Shown here one piece after another: positions 1 to 9,186 of a stretch of DNA of 64,000 bases. A program made the translations under genes and the position numbers. The notes beneath the pieces were generated by a model, which saw nothing but the letters and a program-made list of their open reading frames with translations, was not told the origin of the DNA and did no database searches. The stretch's first letter is position 1, and each line of letters opens with the position of its first letter. The stretch comes from Lentzea californiensis (GTDB taxonomy: Bacteria; Actinomycetota; Actinomycetes; Mycobacteriales; Pseudonocardiaceae), in assembly GCF_024648825.1 (NCBI RefSeq), contig NZ_JANBBE010000009.1, positions 284,748 through 348,747 of the forward strand, given 5' to 3'.

Positions 1-2
1 CG

Positions 3-1529
3 CTGGACGCCACCGGCAGCGACGAGACGTCGTGGGGCAATCCGCGTGTCACGGAAGCACTGCTGGACAACGTGAAGGCGCAGGGCTTCAAGAGCATCCG
101 CATCCCCGTCACGTGGGGCCAGCACCAGGGCCAGGACCACGTGATCGAGGCGGCGTACCTGAACCGCGTCAAGGAGGTCGTCGGCTGGGCGCTGGCGGAC
201 GGCTTCCACGTGATGATCAACATCCACCACGACTCGTGGCAGTGGATCGCGGCCATGCCGTCGAACCGGACCGGCGTGCTCACCCGCTACAACGCGATCT
301 GGACGCAGCTGGCCACCGCGTTCCGCGACTCACCGGGCAAGCTCGTGTTCGAGAGCGTGAACGAGCCGCAGTTCACCGGCAGCTCGGGTGACGCCCAGAA
401 CGCACAGCTGCTGCACGAGCTGAACGCGTCCTTCCGCGACATCGTGCGGCGCTCGGGCGGCAACAACGCGACCCGCCTCCTGGTGCTGCCCACCCTGCAC
501 ACGTCGTCCGACCAGGCACGCCTCGACGAGCTGGCGACGTCGATCAACGGATTCGGCGACGCGAACCTGGCCGCGACCGTGCACTACTACGGCTACTGGC
601 CGTTCAGCGTGAATGTGGCGGGCGGCACGCGGTACGACGCGACCGCGCAGAAGGACCTGACCGACTCGTTCGACCGCGTGCACAACACCTTCGTCGCGCG
701 CGGCGTCCCGGTGATCCTCGGCGAGTACGGACTGCTCGGGTTCGACCGCCACACCGGCACGATCGAACAGGGCGAGAAGCTGAAGTTCTTCGAGCACTTC
801 GGCCACTACGCGCGCACCAAGAAGATCACCACCATGCTGTGGGACAACGGCCAGCACCTCGGCCGCACATCCTTCCAGTGGAGCGACCCGGAACTCGCCG
901 CGCAGATCAAGTCGAGCTGGACCACCCGCTCCGGCACGGCCTCGTCCGACCAGGTGTTCAGCGCCCGGTCGAGTGCCGTCACCGCCAAGACGATCACGTT
1001 GAGCCCCAACGGGACCACGTTCACCGGCCTGCGTCAGGGCACGACGGAACTGGTGCGGGGCACCGACTACACGATCTCCGGCGACCAGCTCACCCTGCCC
1101 GCCGCGGCGATGACCAGGCTGAGCGGATCACGCGCTTACGGCACGAACGCCGTGCTCACGGCCCACTTCTCCGCAGGCGTGCCGTGGCGGGTCAACCTGA
1201 TCACGCACGACACACCGGTGCTGTCCGCTGCGACCGGCACCACGGGCTCGTTCGCGATTCCGACCACCTTCCGCGGCGACCTGCTCGCCACGATGGAAGC
1301 GAAGTACGCCGACGGGTCGAACGCCGGACCGCACAACTGGACCTCCTTCAAGGAGTTCGACCGGGCGTTCGCACCGAACTACACCACCGGCGCGACGACG
1401 CTGACCCCGGAGTTCTTCGCCGAGGTCAACGACAACGCGCGGGTGACGCTGACGTTCCACTACTGGAGCGGCGCCACCGTCACTTACTACGTCACCAAGT
1501 CCGGCAGCACGGTCACCGGGAGTCTGTGA
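3..1529 (+). CDS. GH5 (subfamily 4-like) endo-glucanase, Ig-like and CBM46-like modules, 5' partial
   Basis: A secreted-type beta-glucanase whose N-terminus lies outside the window; the frame reads from base 3. The first ~300 codons form a GH5 barrel. The acid/base Glu is in SVNEP (codon 363-365) and the nucleophile Glu in LGEYG (723-725). A short Ig-like (X2) module follows at about 930-1215, then a C-terminal module with FHYWSGATVTYYV at about 1215-1526. The order GH5-Ig-CBM46 is that of BhCel5B-type enzymes acting on xyloglucan and other beta-1,4-glucans. The signal peptide cannot be judged. The stop overlaps the convergent esterase by 17 bp. Module assignment is by pattern recognition; the exact substrate is inferred. 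Confidence 0.85.
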   Translation: MDATGSDETSWGNPRVTEALLDNVKAQGFKSIRIPVTWGQHQGQDHVIEAAYLNRVKEVVGWALADGFHVMINIHHDSWQWIAAMPSNRTGVLTRYNAIWTQLATAFRDSPGKLVFESVNEPQFTGSSGDAQNAQLLHELNASFRDIVRRSGGNNATRLLVLPTLHTSSDQARLDELATSINGFGDANLAATVHYYGYWPFSVNVAGGTRYDATAQKDLTDSFDRVHNTFVARGVPVILGEYGLLGFDRHTGTIEQGEKLKFFEHFGHYARTKKITTMLWDNGQHLGRTSFQWSDPELAAQIKSSWTTRSGTASSDQVFSARSSAVTAKTITLSPNGTTFTGLRQGTTELVRGTDYTISGDQLTLPAAAMTRLSGSRAYGTNAVLTAHFSAGVPWRVNLITHDTPVLSAATGTTGSFAIPTTFRGDLLATMEAKYADGSNAGPHNWTSFKEFDRAFAPNYTTGATTLTPEFFAEVNDNARVTLTFHYWSGATVTYYVTKSGSTVTGSL

Positions 1530-2475
1530 CCTTCAGGCCGCGGCGCAACGCGTCCACCTCGTCGGCGAACATCCGGCGTGAGATCTCCGCGCTCTCGACG
1601 AGCGAGGAACCGTGGAACGTGCCGGGGTACAGGCGCAGCTCGGTCGGTACACCCGCGTGCGCGAGCCGTCGCGCGTACTCGACGCCTTCGTCGCGCAGCG
1701 GGTCGTACTGGCAGGTGGTGACGAACGCGGGCGGGAGCCCGGACAGGTCGGTGGCACGCGACGGGGCGGCGTACGGCGAGACGTCGTCGCCGCCCGGTTC
1801 GGTGCCCAGGTAGGCGGTCCAGCTGTAGATCGCGTTGGGACGGTTCCACAGCGGGGTGTCGACGTAGTCCCGCATCGACTCGGTGTCGAGCCGGTCGTCG
1901 AGCTCGGGGATGCCGAGGAGCTGGAAGGCGAGCTCGGGGCCACCGCGGTCGCGGGCGAGCAGCACGGTTCCGGCGGTGAGCCCGCCACCCGCGCTCTCGC
2001 CGCCGACGCCGAGCCGCGCGGGATCGATGCCGAGCTCGGCGGCCTTGGCCGCCGTCCACCGCAGCGCCGCGTAGCAGTCCTCGACCGGCGCCGGGAACGG
2101 GTGCTCGGGGGCGAGCCGGTAGTCGACGGACACGACCACGATGTCCAGCTGGTCCACGAGCTTGAGCACGTGCGCCTCGAACATCTCGACGCTGCCGATG
2201 ATGAACCCGCCGCCGTGGATGTACACGAGACCGGGCACGGGGTTCTCGCGGCCGGCCCGGCCGTACACGCGCACCCGCACGTCCGGGGCGCCGGACGGAC
2301 CGGGAGCCGCCTCGTCGCGGACCTCGATCGGGTGGGCCGGCTCGTACACCGGCACGAGGTTCGCCAGCTCCGACTGCTGGGTGCGGCCGGCGACCAGGGC
2401 GTCGTAGTCGGTGAGGGTCACCTGCGGCAGCATGTCGAGCCAGGGCAGCAGTTCGGGATCCAGGTCGTAGCTCAT
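1513..2475 (-). CDS. HSL-family alpha/beta hydrolase (esterase)
   Basis: A 320-aa carboxylic-ester hydrolase, probably cytoplasmic. It has the family IV oxyanion motif HGGGF, the nucleophile elbow GESAGGG and a late His in PGTFHGS. The ATG at 2475 has GAGGA about 9 bases upstream. It is divergent from the PucR-like regulator that starts 98 bp away, so that regulator may control it. Its 3' end overlaps the GH5 gene by 17 bp in convergent orientation. Substrate unknown; acetyl-xylan or short acyl esters would suit the neighbouring glycosidases, but this is inference. Confidence 0.85.
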   Translation of the reverse strand: MSYDLDPELLPWLDMLPQVTLTDYDALVAGRTQQSELANLVPVYEPAHPIEVRDEAAPGPSGAPDVRVRVYGRAGRENPVPGLVYIHGGGFIIGSVEMFEAHVLKLVDQLDIVVVSVDYRLAPEHPFPAPVEDCYAALRWTAAKAAELGIDPARLGVGGESAGGGLTAGTVLLARDRGGPELAFQLLGIPELDDRLDTESMRDYVDTPLWNRPNAIYSWTAYLGTEPGGDDVSPYAAPSRATDLSGLPPAFVTTCQYDPLRDEGVEYARRLAHAGVPTELRLYPGTFHGSSLVESAEISRRMFADEVDALRRGLKVTDSR

Positions 2476-2573
2476 GGGACCAATCCTCGGCTCGGAACGG
2501 CGGTGCGGGCAGCCGACACGTGGCGGGCGATTCGGCCACTCGGCCAGCCACCTGTCGGGGCTATGGTGACGGG

Positions 2574-3566
2574 ATGAAGGGCCTGCTGCTGAGGTTGTCC
2601 GGGCTGGACGCCGACGCCGAGAGCGCGGTGAGGGTGATCGGGTTCTTCGATCGCCTGATCACCGAGCGCGCGGGCCTGGACGCGTTGGTGCGCAGCACCT
2701 CCGAACTCGCCGGCTGCCCGGTCGGCCTGCACGCGCCCGGCCAGGGCCTCCTGCTGCGCGCCGACGCCGGAGGCGCCGTCACCGCGGGCCCGGTGCCCGC
2801 GAAGGCCTCGGTCCGCGCGCTCGAGGCCGGCGTGGAGGTCTGGGTCGCCCGCCAGGGCGCACCCGCGCCGCTGGACGACATGCTGCTGGAACGGTTCGCG
2901 ATCGCCGCCGCCGTGCTGCTCGAGCACTCCAGCGTGCCCCTGCCGGAACTGGGCGACCCCGCGCTGGTCGAGCTCGTCCTGTCCGACGGCGTCGGCACGG
3001 CGGAACGCTCCCGCGCGCTGCACCTGCTCGGCATCGCCGCCACGGCGCCGTTGCGCGTGCTGGCGGCCACCGCAGAGGTTCCCGGACGGTCGGTGCTGCT
3101 GGGCTCGGTGCGTGCGGTGCTGACCACCGAGGTCCCCGAGACGGCCGCCCGGCTCGGCGTCGGCCCGTCGCTGCCCGCGATCGACGCGGCCAGGTCCTGG
3201 CAGGCCGCGCGCACGGCGCTGCGGTACACATCGGACAGTGAGCCGGTGGTGTGGTGGGAAAGGCTTGGCGGCCTCGCGCTTCTGGCCGAACAGGTCGGCC
3301 TGGCGGACATCACGGCATTGCCCGACGTGTGCGCGCTCGACCGGCTGGCCGCGGAACCGGGCATGATCACGATGCTGGACGTGGTGTGCGCCACGGGTTC
3401 GGTGCGCAAGGCCGCGGCGGCGTTGCACCGGCACCACAGCACGATGCCCGCACGGCTCGCCCGCGCCGAGTCGGTGCTCGGGTTCGAGCTCGACTCGGCG
3501 GCCGGCCGGTTCCGGCTGCACCTGGCGTTGATGCTGAGGCGGCTGCGGGAGAACACCGCCGACTAG
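2574..3566 (+). CDS. PucR/CdaR-type transcriptional regulator
   Basis: A 330-aa regulator. The C-terminal ~65 residues match the PucR/CdaR helix-turn-helix (VCATGSVRKAAAALHRHHST), in which a new helix set recognises DNA; the N-terminal part looks like a ligand-sensing domain without obvious catalytic motifs. The ATG at 2574 was chosen over an upstream in-frame ATG at 2520 because the family-like sequence starts there. Divergent from the esterase gene, so local control of the esterase is plausible. The GNAT gene follows after 10 bp, probably in the same transcript. Confidence 0.8.
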   Translation: MKGLLLRLSGLDADAESAVRVIGFFDRLITERAGLDALVRSTSELAGCPVGLHAPGQGLLLRADAGGAVTAGPVPAKASVRALEAGVEVWVARQGAPAPLDDMLLERFAIAAAVLLEHSSVPLPELGDPALVELVLSDGVGTAERSRALHLLGIAATAPLRVLAATAEVPGRSVLLGSVRAVLTTEVPETAARLGVGPSLPAIDAARSWQAARTALRYTSDSEPVVWWERLGGLALLAEQVGLADITALPDVCALDRLAAEPGMITMLDVVCATGSVRKAAAALHRHHSTMPARLARAESVLGFELDSAAGRFRLHLALMLRRLRENTAD

Positions 3567-3576
3567 GCTCCCGAGC

Positions 3577-4368
3577 ATGATCGATTCGACCGAAGCGCTG
3601 GAGTCCGTGGAACAGCTCACCGCGGGGTGGCGCGCCATGGTGCTGGATCAGAACCCGGACGCCGACGTGCGTGATCTCCCCGGTGTCGCGGTGCGGTGGG
3701 CGGACTGCAAGTTCCCCTTCTGGAACTGCGTGACGTTCACCGAGCCGGGCATCGGCGCCGACCTGCTCGCGCAGCGCTTCGCCGAGGCCGCGGACGTCAT
3801 GCGGACGAAGCAGGAGTTCGGTTTCCTGTGGGTGTTCGAGGACCTGGTGGAGGATGCGGACCTCGACGCGCTGGCCGACCGCGCCGGATTGGCGTACGCG
3901 TTCCCCGGCACCGGGATGGCGGGTGACCTGCTGCCGATCCCCGGGCCCTCGCACCCGGAGCTGACGTTCGAGCGGGTGACGACCGACGAGCAGCTGCAGG
4001 TGTACGCGGACATCAACTCCCGGGCGTACGGGTTCGGCCTGGAGGCCGGCCGTGACGGCATCGGCGGGTCGGCGTTGTGGAAGAGCGGGGTGCACGCGTA
4101 CCTGGGCCTTCGGGACGGCGTGCCGGTGACGTGCGCGGGAGCGGTCGAGACGGCCGGGCGGCTGTTCGTGGTGCTGGTCGCGACCGAGCGCGGATCGGAG
4201 CGCCGGGGCTATGGCGAGGCGGTGACGCGCAAGGCGCTGTACGAAGCGTGGCGGGCGACCGGGATCACCCGCGCCACGCTGCACGCCACGGTCGCCGGAG
4301 CACCGGTCTACCCGCGGATCGGGTTCGAGCCGAACTCGCCGATCAGGTTCTACGCGCTGAAGGGCTAG
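3577..4368 (+). CDS. GNAT family N-acetyltransferase
   Basis: A 263-aa protein with a C-terminal GNAT fold. The acetyl-CoA pyrophosphate loop is ERRGYGEAVT (about residues 207-216), followed by the strand/helix LYEAWRATG and the terminal PRIGFEPNSPIRFY. The N-terminal ~125 residues are a second, degenerate GNAT-like half as in many two-domain actinobacterial acetyltransferases. Substrate unknown. It follows the PucR gene by 10 bp with no clear Shine-Dalgarno, suggesting coupling. The 3' end overlaps the convergent kinase gene by 26 bp. Confidence 0.8.
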   Translation: MIDSTEALESVEQLTAGWRAMVLDQNPDADVRDLPGVAVRWADCKFPFWNCVTFTEPGIGADLLAQRFAEAADVMRTKQEFGFLWVFEDLVEDADLDALADRAGLAYAFPGTGMAGDLLPIPGPSHPELTFERVTTDEQLQVYADINSRAYGFGLEAGRDGIGGSALWKSGVHAYLGLRDGVPVTCAGAVETAGRLFVVLVATERGSERRGYGEAVTRKALYEAWRATGITRATLHATVAGAPVYPRIGFEPNSPIRFYALKG

Positions 4369-5068
4369 TCGCGTGATCTGCCCAGCCCCGCGAGAGGGGG
4401 AGACGCCCGGATCGGAGCGCGTCGCGCTGCTGGACCACCCAGTGCTCGACCTGGTCCGCGGACTCCGGGACGGCCCGGTCCGTGGTGTCGAGCAGGTGGG
4501 TGCGCCACCTCTGGTCGCCGGCAGTCCACCCGGTCCACCGGTGCCAGACCATGTCAGGCCAGCCGCCGGGGACGAGGGCGCCGGGCAGGTGCCGGGGATC
4601 CCTGGCGTGCTCGCGGTGCCAGGCGGCCCAGCCGAGGAAAGCGTCCACCGCCGGCGCGTCCCACCGGCCCGCGTCGCGCGCGGTGAGCCTGCTGCGCCGG
4701 ACCTCGTCGGACACGTCGACCAGGCACACCGCGATGCCGTCCAGCAACGGGGCGCTGGGAGCGGCCAGGACCTCTCCCAGCGGGGATTGCCCGGTGAGCA
4801 GGAGGTCGACTCCGCGGTCCTGGTACTCCAGCGCACGGCACACCCACATCTCGGTCGTGCGCTGGCGCCACTGGCGATCGGCGCCCTCGGGCACGCCGGC
4901 CTCGTCGAAGTCGTGCACGGCGAGCCGCCCCAGCCGGTCGCCCACGGAGAGGGCGAGCGTGGTCTTGCCCGAACAGCTGGACCCGGTCAGCTTGAGCAGC
5001 ACCGCACCAGGGTGGCAGGTCAGGACGGTGTCCTCGAAAGGGGTTAGTCGCTGACGGGAGCGTGCCAC
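4343..5068 (-). CDS. P-loop kinase/ATPase of unknown substrate
   Basis: A 241-aa protein with an N-terminal Walker A motif GSSCSGKTT (about residues 29-37) and VHDFDE about 20 residues later, resembling small P-loop kinases of the adenylate/shikimate-kinase fold. Downstream are Arg-rich LID-like segments (DEVRRSRLTARDAGRW). The ATG at 5068 overlaps the end of the tetR gene by 25 bp; a GTG at 5002 that begins VLLKLTG is an equally good start. Same strand as tetR, so probably co-transcribed. It overlaps the convergent GNAT gene by 26 bp. Substrate not recognisable. Confidence 0.7.
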   Translation of the reverse strand: MARSRQRLTPFEDTVLTCHPGAVLLKLTGSSCSGKTTLALSVGDRLGRLAVHDFDEAGVPEGADRQWRQRTTEMWVCRALEYQDRGVDLLLTGQSPLGEVLAAPSAPLLDGIAVCLVDVSDEVRRSRLTARDAGRWDAPAVDAFLGWAAWHREHARDPRHLPGALVPGGWPDMVWHRWTGWTAGDQRWRTHLLDTTDRAVPESADQVEHWVVQQRDALRSGRLPLSRGWADHATSPSARRT

Positions 5069-5715
5069 AGCCCGGCGAGCGCGTCGACCAGTCCGGTCGC
5101 GGCCTCGGGCCAGCTCGCTCGCGGGGTCGGAGTGCCGTCAGCGAGAGCGCGCTCACGTTCGGCGATCATGTGGACGAGCAGCTGGCGCGCCATGTCGTGG
5201 CGTTCGGCCCGCACGTCGTCCGGGAGGTCGGCGAGGCAGGCGTTCAGGCCCGCCAGGATGCGCACCTGGGACGGCGACGAGCGCGTCTCCTCCACGATGA
5301 TCGGCCGCAGCGTCGGGTCGGTCATGACCTGCGCGCCGAACCGGGCGAACCAGGTGGGGCTGCCGACCGCCTCGAGGTGCTCGGTGACCGGTCGTACGAG
5401 GCAGTCGAGCCAGTCGCGCAGGCCGGGGGAGTCGCCCAGGTCGGAGACCATCCGCTGCCTGATCTCCTCGACGTGCGCGAGGTGCTTGCGCGCGATGGCC
5501 CTCACGAGGTCGGCCTTGGTGCCGAAGTGGTAGCCGACGGCGGTGTTGTTGCCCTGGCCGGCCGCTTCGCTGACCTGGCGGTTCGAGACGGCCACGACGC
5601 CGTGCTCGGCGAACAGCCGCTCGGCCGCCGTGAGGATCAGCTCGCGGGTGGCGTGCGCGCGCTCCGTTTTGGACTGGCCGTCCACCTTGTTCACCGTCAC
5701 CTCCGCTTCGGACAT
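5044..5715 (-). CDS. TetR family transcriptional regulator
   Basis: A 223-aa repressor. The N-terminal helix-turn-helix is ILTAAERLFAEHGVVAVSNR with GYHFGTKADLV closing the DNA-binding domain; the C-terminal ligand domain is TetR_C-like. Two close ATGs exist (5724, 5715); 5715 is preferred because AAGGA sits 8 bases upstream of it. Divergent from the MFS transporter; the 58-bp intergenic region contains a perfect dyad (5743-5762), so it most likely represses the exporter and itself. The P-loop kinase gene overlaps its 3' end. Confidence 0.88.
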   Translation of the reverse strand: MSEAEVTVNKVDGQSKTERAHATRELILTAAERLFAEHGVVAVSNRQVSEAAGQGNNTAVGYHFGTKADLVRAIARKHLAHVEEIRQRMVSDLGDSPGLRDWLDCLVRPVTEHLEAVGSPTWFARFGAQVMTDPTLRPIIVEETRSSPSQVRILAGLNACLADLPDDVRAERHDMARQLLVHMIAERERALADGTPTPRASWPEAATGLVDALAGLWHAPVSD

Positions 5716-5742
5716 CCGGGACATCCTTGCACCACCCGATGT

Positions 5743-5762
5743 TAAGTCAAGTGACTGACTTA
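5743..5762. promoter_or_regulatory. TetR operator (inverted repeat)
   Basis: Perfect 7-bp arms TAAGTCA and TGACTTA separated by 6 bp lie between the divergent tetR and MFS genes. A second overlapping dyad, AGTCA-AG-TGACT, shares the same centre region. The position 11 bp before the MFS start and 27 bp before the tetR start fits repression of both genes. Confidence 0.7.
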
Positions 5763-5773
5763 GACTCGGGGAC

Positions 5774-7144
5774 GTGCTCCTCGAAGAAACGCCGCCGGTG
5801 ACCCGTCCGAACGTCGTCGTGGCCGTCCTGGCGCTGGGCGGCATCACGGTGTCGCTGATGCAGACGCTGGTCATCCCACTCCTGCCGAGGTTCCCCGCAC
5901 TGCTGGACTCCTCGCCCGGCGACACCGCCTGGGTGATCACGTCGACCCTGCTGGCCAGCGCGGTCGCGACCCCCGTCATCGGCCGGCTCGGCGACATGTA
6001 CGGCAAGCGCCGCATGCTGCTGGTCAGCCTGCTCATGCTGGTCGCGGGCTCGGTGATCGCCGCGCTGAGCTACTCGCTGGTGCCGTTGATCATCGGCCGG
6101 GTGGTGCAGGGACTGGCGGTCGGCGTCATCCCGCTCGGCATCAGCATCATGCGCGACGAACTGCCGCTGGAACGGCTGGCCGGGGCGACGGCGCTGATGA
6201 GCGCCTCGCTGGGCGTCGGCGGCGCGCTCGGCCTGCCCGCGGCGGCGTTCCTCGTGGAGCAGAGCGACTGGCACATGCTGTTCTGGACGTCGGCCGCCGC
6301 CGGTGTGCTGGTGCTGGTCGCGGTCCTGGTCGTCGTGCCGGAGTCGCCGGTTCGCGGTGGCGGGCGGTTCGACTTCCTCGGCGCGCTGGGACTGTCGGTC
6401 GCGTTGATCTGCCTGCTGCTCGGCGTGTCGAAGGCGTCCACCTGGAGCGGCGCCACCACCACGGGCCTGTTCGTCGTCGCGGCCGTCGTGCTCGGGCTGT
6501 GGGGCTGGTGGGAGCTGCGGTCGCCGCAGCCGCTGGTCGACCTGCGCACCACCGCCCGGCGTCAGGTGCTGCTCACCAACATCGCCTCGGCGGTGTTCGC
6601 GTTCGCCATGTTCGCGCAGTCGCTGGTGCTGCCCCAGGTCCTGCAGCTCCCGGCCTCGACCGGCCACGGACTCGGGCAGTCGTTGCTCGTCACCGGCCTG
6701 GTGCTGGTGCCCTCCGGGCTGGTGATGATGGCGACGGCACCGCTGTCCGCGAAGATCTCGAACGCACGCGGCCCTCGCGTCACGCTGATCCTCGGCGCTC
6801 TCGTGGTCGCAATCGGTTACAGCGCAGGGGTTTTCATGCTGACCGCGGTGTGGCAGCTCGTCGTGGTCTCGGCCGTCATCGGCGCGGGCATCGGCCTGGG
6901 CTACGGCGCGATGCCCGCCCTGATCATGGGTGCCGTGCCGGCGTCGGAGACGGCCGCGGCCAACAGCCTCAACACCCTGATGCGCGCGATCGGCACGTCG
7001 GTGTCGAGCGCGGTGGCGGGCGTCGTGCTCACGCAGGTGGGCGTGCCGTTCAGCTTCCAGCTCATCATGGGCCTGGGCGCCGCGACCGCGCTGCTGGCAG
7101 TCGTGGTCGCGGCGTTCATCCCCTCGGCACGTCCGGTCAGCTGA
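5774..7144 (+). CDS. MFS drug-type efflux transporter
   Basis: A 456-aa integral membrane protein of the 14-TM-like EmrB/QacA drug:H+ antiporter type. Motif A is GRLGDMYGKRRML (about residues 75-87), and there are many hydrophobic segments through residue 450. It starts with GTG at 5774; a GTG at 5798 is an alternative. It is divergent from tetR across the operator, so induced efflux is the likely role. The last 8 bp overlap the convergent secreted hydrolase. Exported compound unknown. Confidence 0.85.
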   Translation: MLLEETPPVTRPNVVVAVLALGGITVSLMQTLVIPLLPRFPALLDSSPGDTAWVITSTLLASAVATPVIGRLGDMYGKRRMLLVSLLMLVAGSVIAALSYSLVPLIIGRVVQGLAVGVIPLGISIMRDELPLERLAGATALMSASLGVGGALGLPAAAFLVEQSDWHMLFWTSAAAGVLVLVAVLVVVPESPVRGGGRFDFLGALGLSVALICLLLGVSKASTWSGATTTGLFVVAAVVLGLWGWWELRSPQPLVDLRTTARRQVLLTNIASAVFAFAMFAQSLVLPQVLQLPASTGHGLGQSLLVTGLVLVPSGLVMMATAPLSAKISNARGPRVTLILGALVVAIGYSAGVFMLTAVWQLVVVSAVIGAGIGLGYGAMPALIMGAVPASETAAANSLNTLMRAIGTSVSSAVAGVVLTQVGVPFSFQLIMGLGAATALLAVVVAAFIPSARPVS

Positions 7145-8084
7145 AGAACCGCGTGATCTCGCGGGCGACGGTGTCCGGCTGCTCCTCGGCGAGCCAGTGG
7201 CCGGACCCGTCGACGCCCACGACCTCGAACTGGTTCGCGACGTTCGGCAGCGCGCCCAGGAACTGGTCGTAGGACGAGACCGAGGCCAGGCCGAGCACCG
7301 GCGGGGTCAGCTTGGCGTACGTCTTGCCGTCCGCGATGTCCTGGTGGAACGCCTGGTACCAGCCGTTGCTCGCGCGGATGGCCTCCGGCGAGTTGTAGTT
7401 CTGCGCGTAGATCCGCCTCGAGCGCTCGTCGATGGCGGACGGCGTGAACGCGGTGTTCGCGAACAGCCAGTCGATCAGGTAGCGGAACCGGCCGGCCAGC
7501 AGTTGCTCGGGCAGGCCCATGACCTGGTTGAACGCGAACCACCAGAGGCTGAATCCGCCCGGCGGGGGCAGCAGCGGGATCTGGTAGAAGCTCTCGTCGG
7601 GGTGCAGCACGTCCATGAACGCGACCTTCTTCGTCGCGGCGGGGAAGTTGGCCGCGAAGGCGAACGCGACCATGCTGCCCAGGTCGTGCCCGACGACGTT
7701 GACCTGGTCGTACCCGAGCTTCTTGACGAGCTCGTGGATGTCGGTCGCCATCGTCTTCTTGTCGAACCCGCCCGCCGGCTTGTCCGACCCGCCCTGACCG
7801 CGCATGTCGACCGCGATGACGCGGAACTTCGTCGCGAGCGCGGGCATGATCTTGTTGTACAGCCACCAGGTCTGCGGCCACCCCGGCAGCAGGAGCAGCG
7901 GCTCGCCCCGCCCGCCGGTGACGTAGTGCAGCCGCACCCCGTTGACCTGCGCGTAGTTGTGCTTGAAGCCGGGGAGGTTCGGCTCGGGTGCCGTCCCCCC
8001 GGCGTCGGCACCGGCGGTCCCGGTGCCCGCGGCGAGCGCGGCACCCGCACCCAGCGCGAACACCCTGCGCCTGTTCAGCTCCAT
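7137..8084 (-). CDS. Tat-exported alpha/beta hydrolase (epoxide hydrolase/dehalogenase-like)
   Basis: A 315-aa protein (320 aa if ATG 8099 is used). The N-terminus NRRRVFALGAG followed by a hydrophobic Ala-rich stretch is a Tat signal. The mature part has the oxyanion loop LLLPGWPQTWW, the nucleophile elbow VVGHDLGSM with Asp as nucleophile, and a C-terminal DGSGHWLAEEQ supplying His, as in epoxide hydrolases and haloalkane dehalogenases. GGGGG lies 8 bases before ATG 8084. It overlaps the convergent MFS gene by 8 bp. Substrate unknown. Confidence 0.82.
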   Translation of the reverse strand: MELNRRRVFALGAGAALAAGTGTAGADAGGTAPEPNLPGFKHNYAQVNGVRLHYVTGGRGEPLLLLPGWPQTWWLYNKIMPALATKFRVIAVDMRGQGGSDKPAGGFDKKTMATDIHELVKKLGYDQVNVVGHDLGSMVAFAFAANFPAATKKVAFMDVLHPDESFYQIPLLPPPGGFSLWWFAFNQVMGLPEQLLAGRFRYLIDWLFANTAFTPSAIDERSRRIYAQNYNSPEAIRASNGWYQAFHQDIADGKTYAKLTPPVLGLASVSSYDQFLGALPNVANQFEVVGVDGSGHWLAEEQPDTVAREITRFFS

Positions 8085-8168
8085 GTCCCTTGCCCCCATC
8101 CGTTGCTCGGCGCGGACATCCGAACAAGCGGCGCTCGAACACGGGTGGAGGTGGGGGGAGGAGGTGCG

Positions 8169-9020
8169 TCAGCCGAGTTCGGCGGAGTCGGTGAGCCGCA
8201 GCTTGCGCCGTGCCCGCTGGTAGAACGTCGTCATCCCGAGCCGCACCACCCGCGCGGCACCGGCACGGCCGCGCAGCGACACCCGCTGGCCCGGCTCGAC
8301 GTATCCGGCGACCATGCCGTCCACCTCCACGGCCAGGCGGCCGCTGGACGGCAGCAGGTCGAGGTCGACCTCGTCGTTCACCGACAGCACGACGCCGCGG
8401 CTGTAGGCGGAGTGCGGGGCGGCCGGGGTGACGAGCAGGGCCTCGACGGACGGGCTGGTGATCGGGCCGCCCGCGGAGAAGCTGTAGGCGGTGGAACCGG
8501 TCGGGGTGGCGACGATGACGGCGTCGGCGGCGTAGCTGACGAACGGCTGGCCGGCCACCCGCACGGCGACGCGGGCACTGCCCTCGCCGGGGATGCGGAC
8601 CACGGCGACGTCGTTGAACGCGGTGACCTCCTGGTCGTTGAAGCGCGCGTCGACGGCGAGGCGGGGTTCGACGGTGAAGTCGTGGGCGTCGATGGCGCTC
8701 AGGGCCGCAGGCAGGTCCGGGACGTCGACCTCGGCCAGGAAGCCGAGTTTGCCCAGGTTGACGCCGAGGACCGGGGCTCGTTCGCCGTCGGCCATGCGCA
8801 TGGCGCGCAGCATCGTGCCGTCGCCGCCGAGGCTCACCAGCAGGTCGGCGCGGCGGCCCAGTTCCTCCGCGGTGACCGGGGTGGCCTCGCAGCGCAGGCG
8901 CTGGATCTCGTCGGAGATGCCGAGGATCTCGACACCGCGTTTGGCCGCCCAGCCGAGGACCGCCTCGACGGCGGCGGCGGAGTCCCGCCGCGGGTGCAGC
9001 ACCAGGCCGGCGGCGTGCAC
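8169..9020 (-). CDS. nadK: NAD kinase (possibly a paralogue)
   Basis: A 283-aa ATP-NAD kinase making NADP+. The GGDGT motif (SLGGDGTMLRAMR) and the NAD-binding segment ATPTGSTAYSFSAGGP are intact, as is the N-terminal nucleotide-binding fold. It starts with GTG at 9020 with GAGGA 9 bases upstream. Usual actinobacterial nadK sits with recN and a TlyA-type gene; here it stands alone, so it may be a second copy. No operon partner is visible. Confidence 0.88.
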   Translation of the reverse strand: MHAAGLVLHPRRDSAAAVEAVLGWAAKRGVEILGISDEIQRLRCEATPVTAEELGRRADLLVSLGGDGTMLRAMRMADGERAPVLGVNLGKLGFLAEVDVPDLPAALSAIDAHDFTVEPRLAVDARFNDQEVTAFNDVAVVRIPGEGSARVAVRVAGQPFVSYAADAVIVATPTGSTAYSFSAGGPITSPSVEALLVTPAAPHSAYSRGVVLSVNDEVDLDLLPSSGRLAVEVDGMVAGYVEPGQRVSLRGRAGAARVVRLGMTTFYQRARRKLRLTDSAELG

Positions 9021-9186
9021 GTCAGATCGTCCTCAGTCGGGTCACGACACCAGTCTGCCGAAATCGCGCGCGCCGTGCGTCCCTCGTCCGAACGGCTGAT
9101 GTCCACGCCTCCGATTCGGTCGTTCGGCGGGAGGGCGTGGCCTGGAGGAGGAGTCCTACGTGGACGTACGTTCCTAGGTTGGCTGC

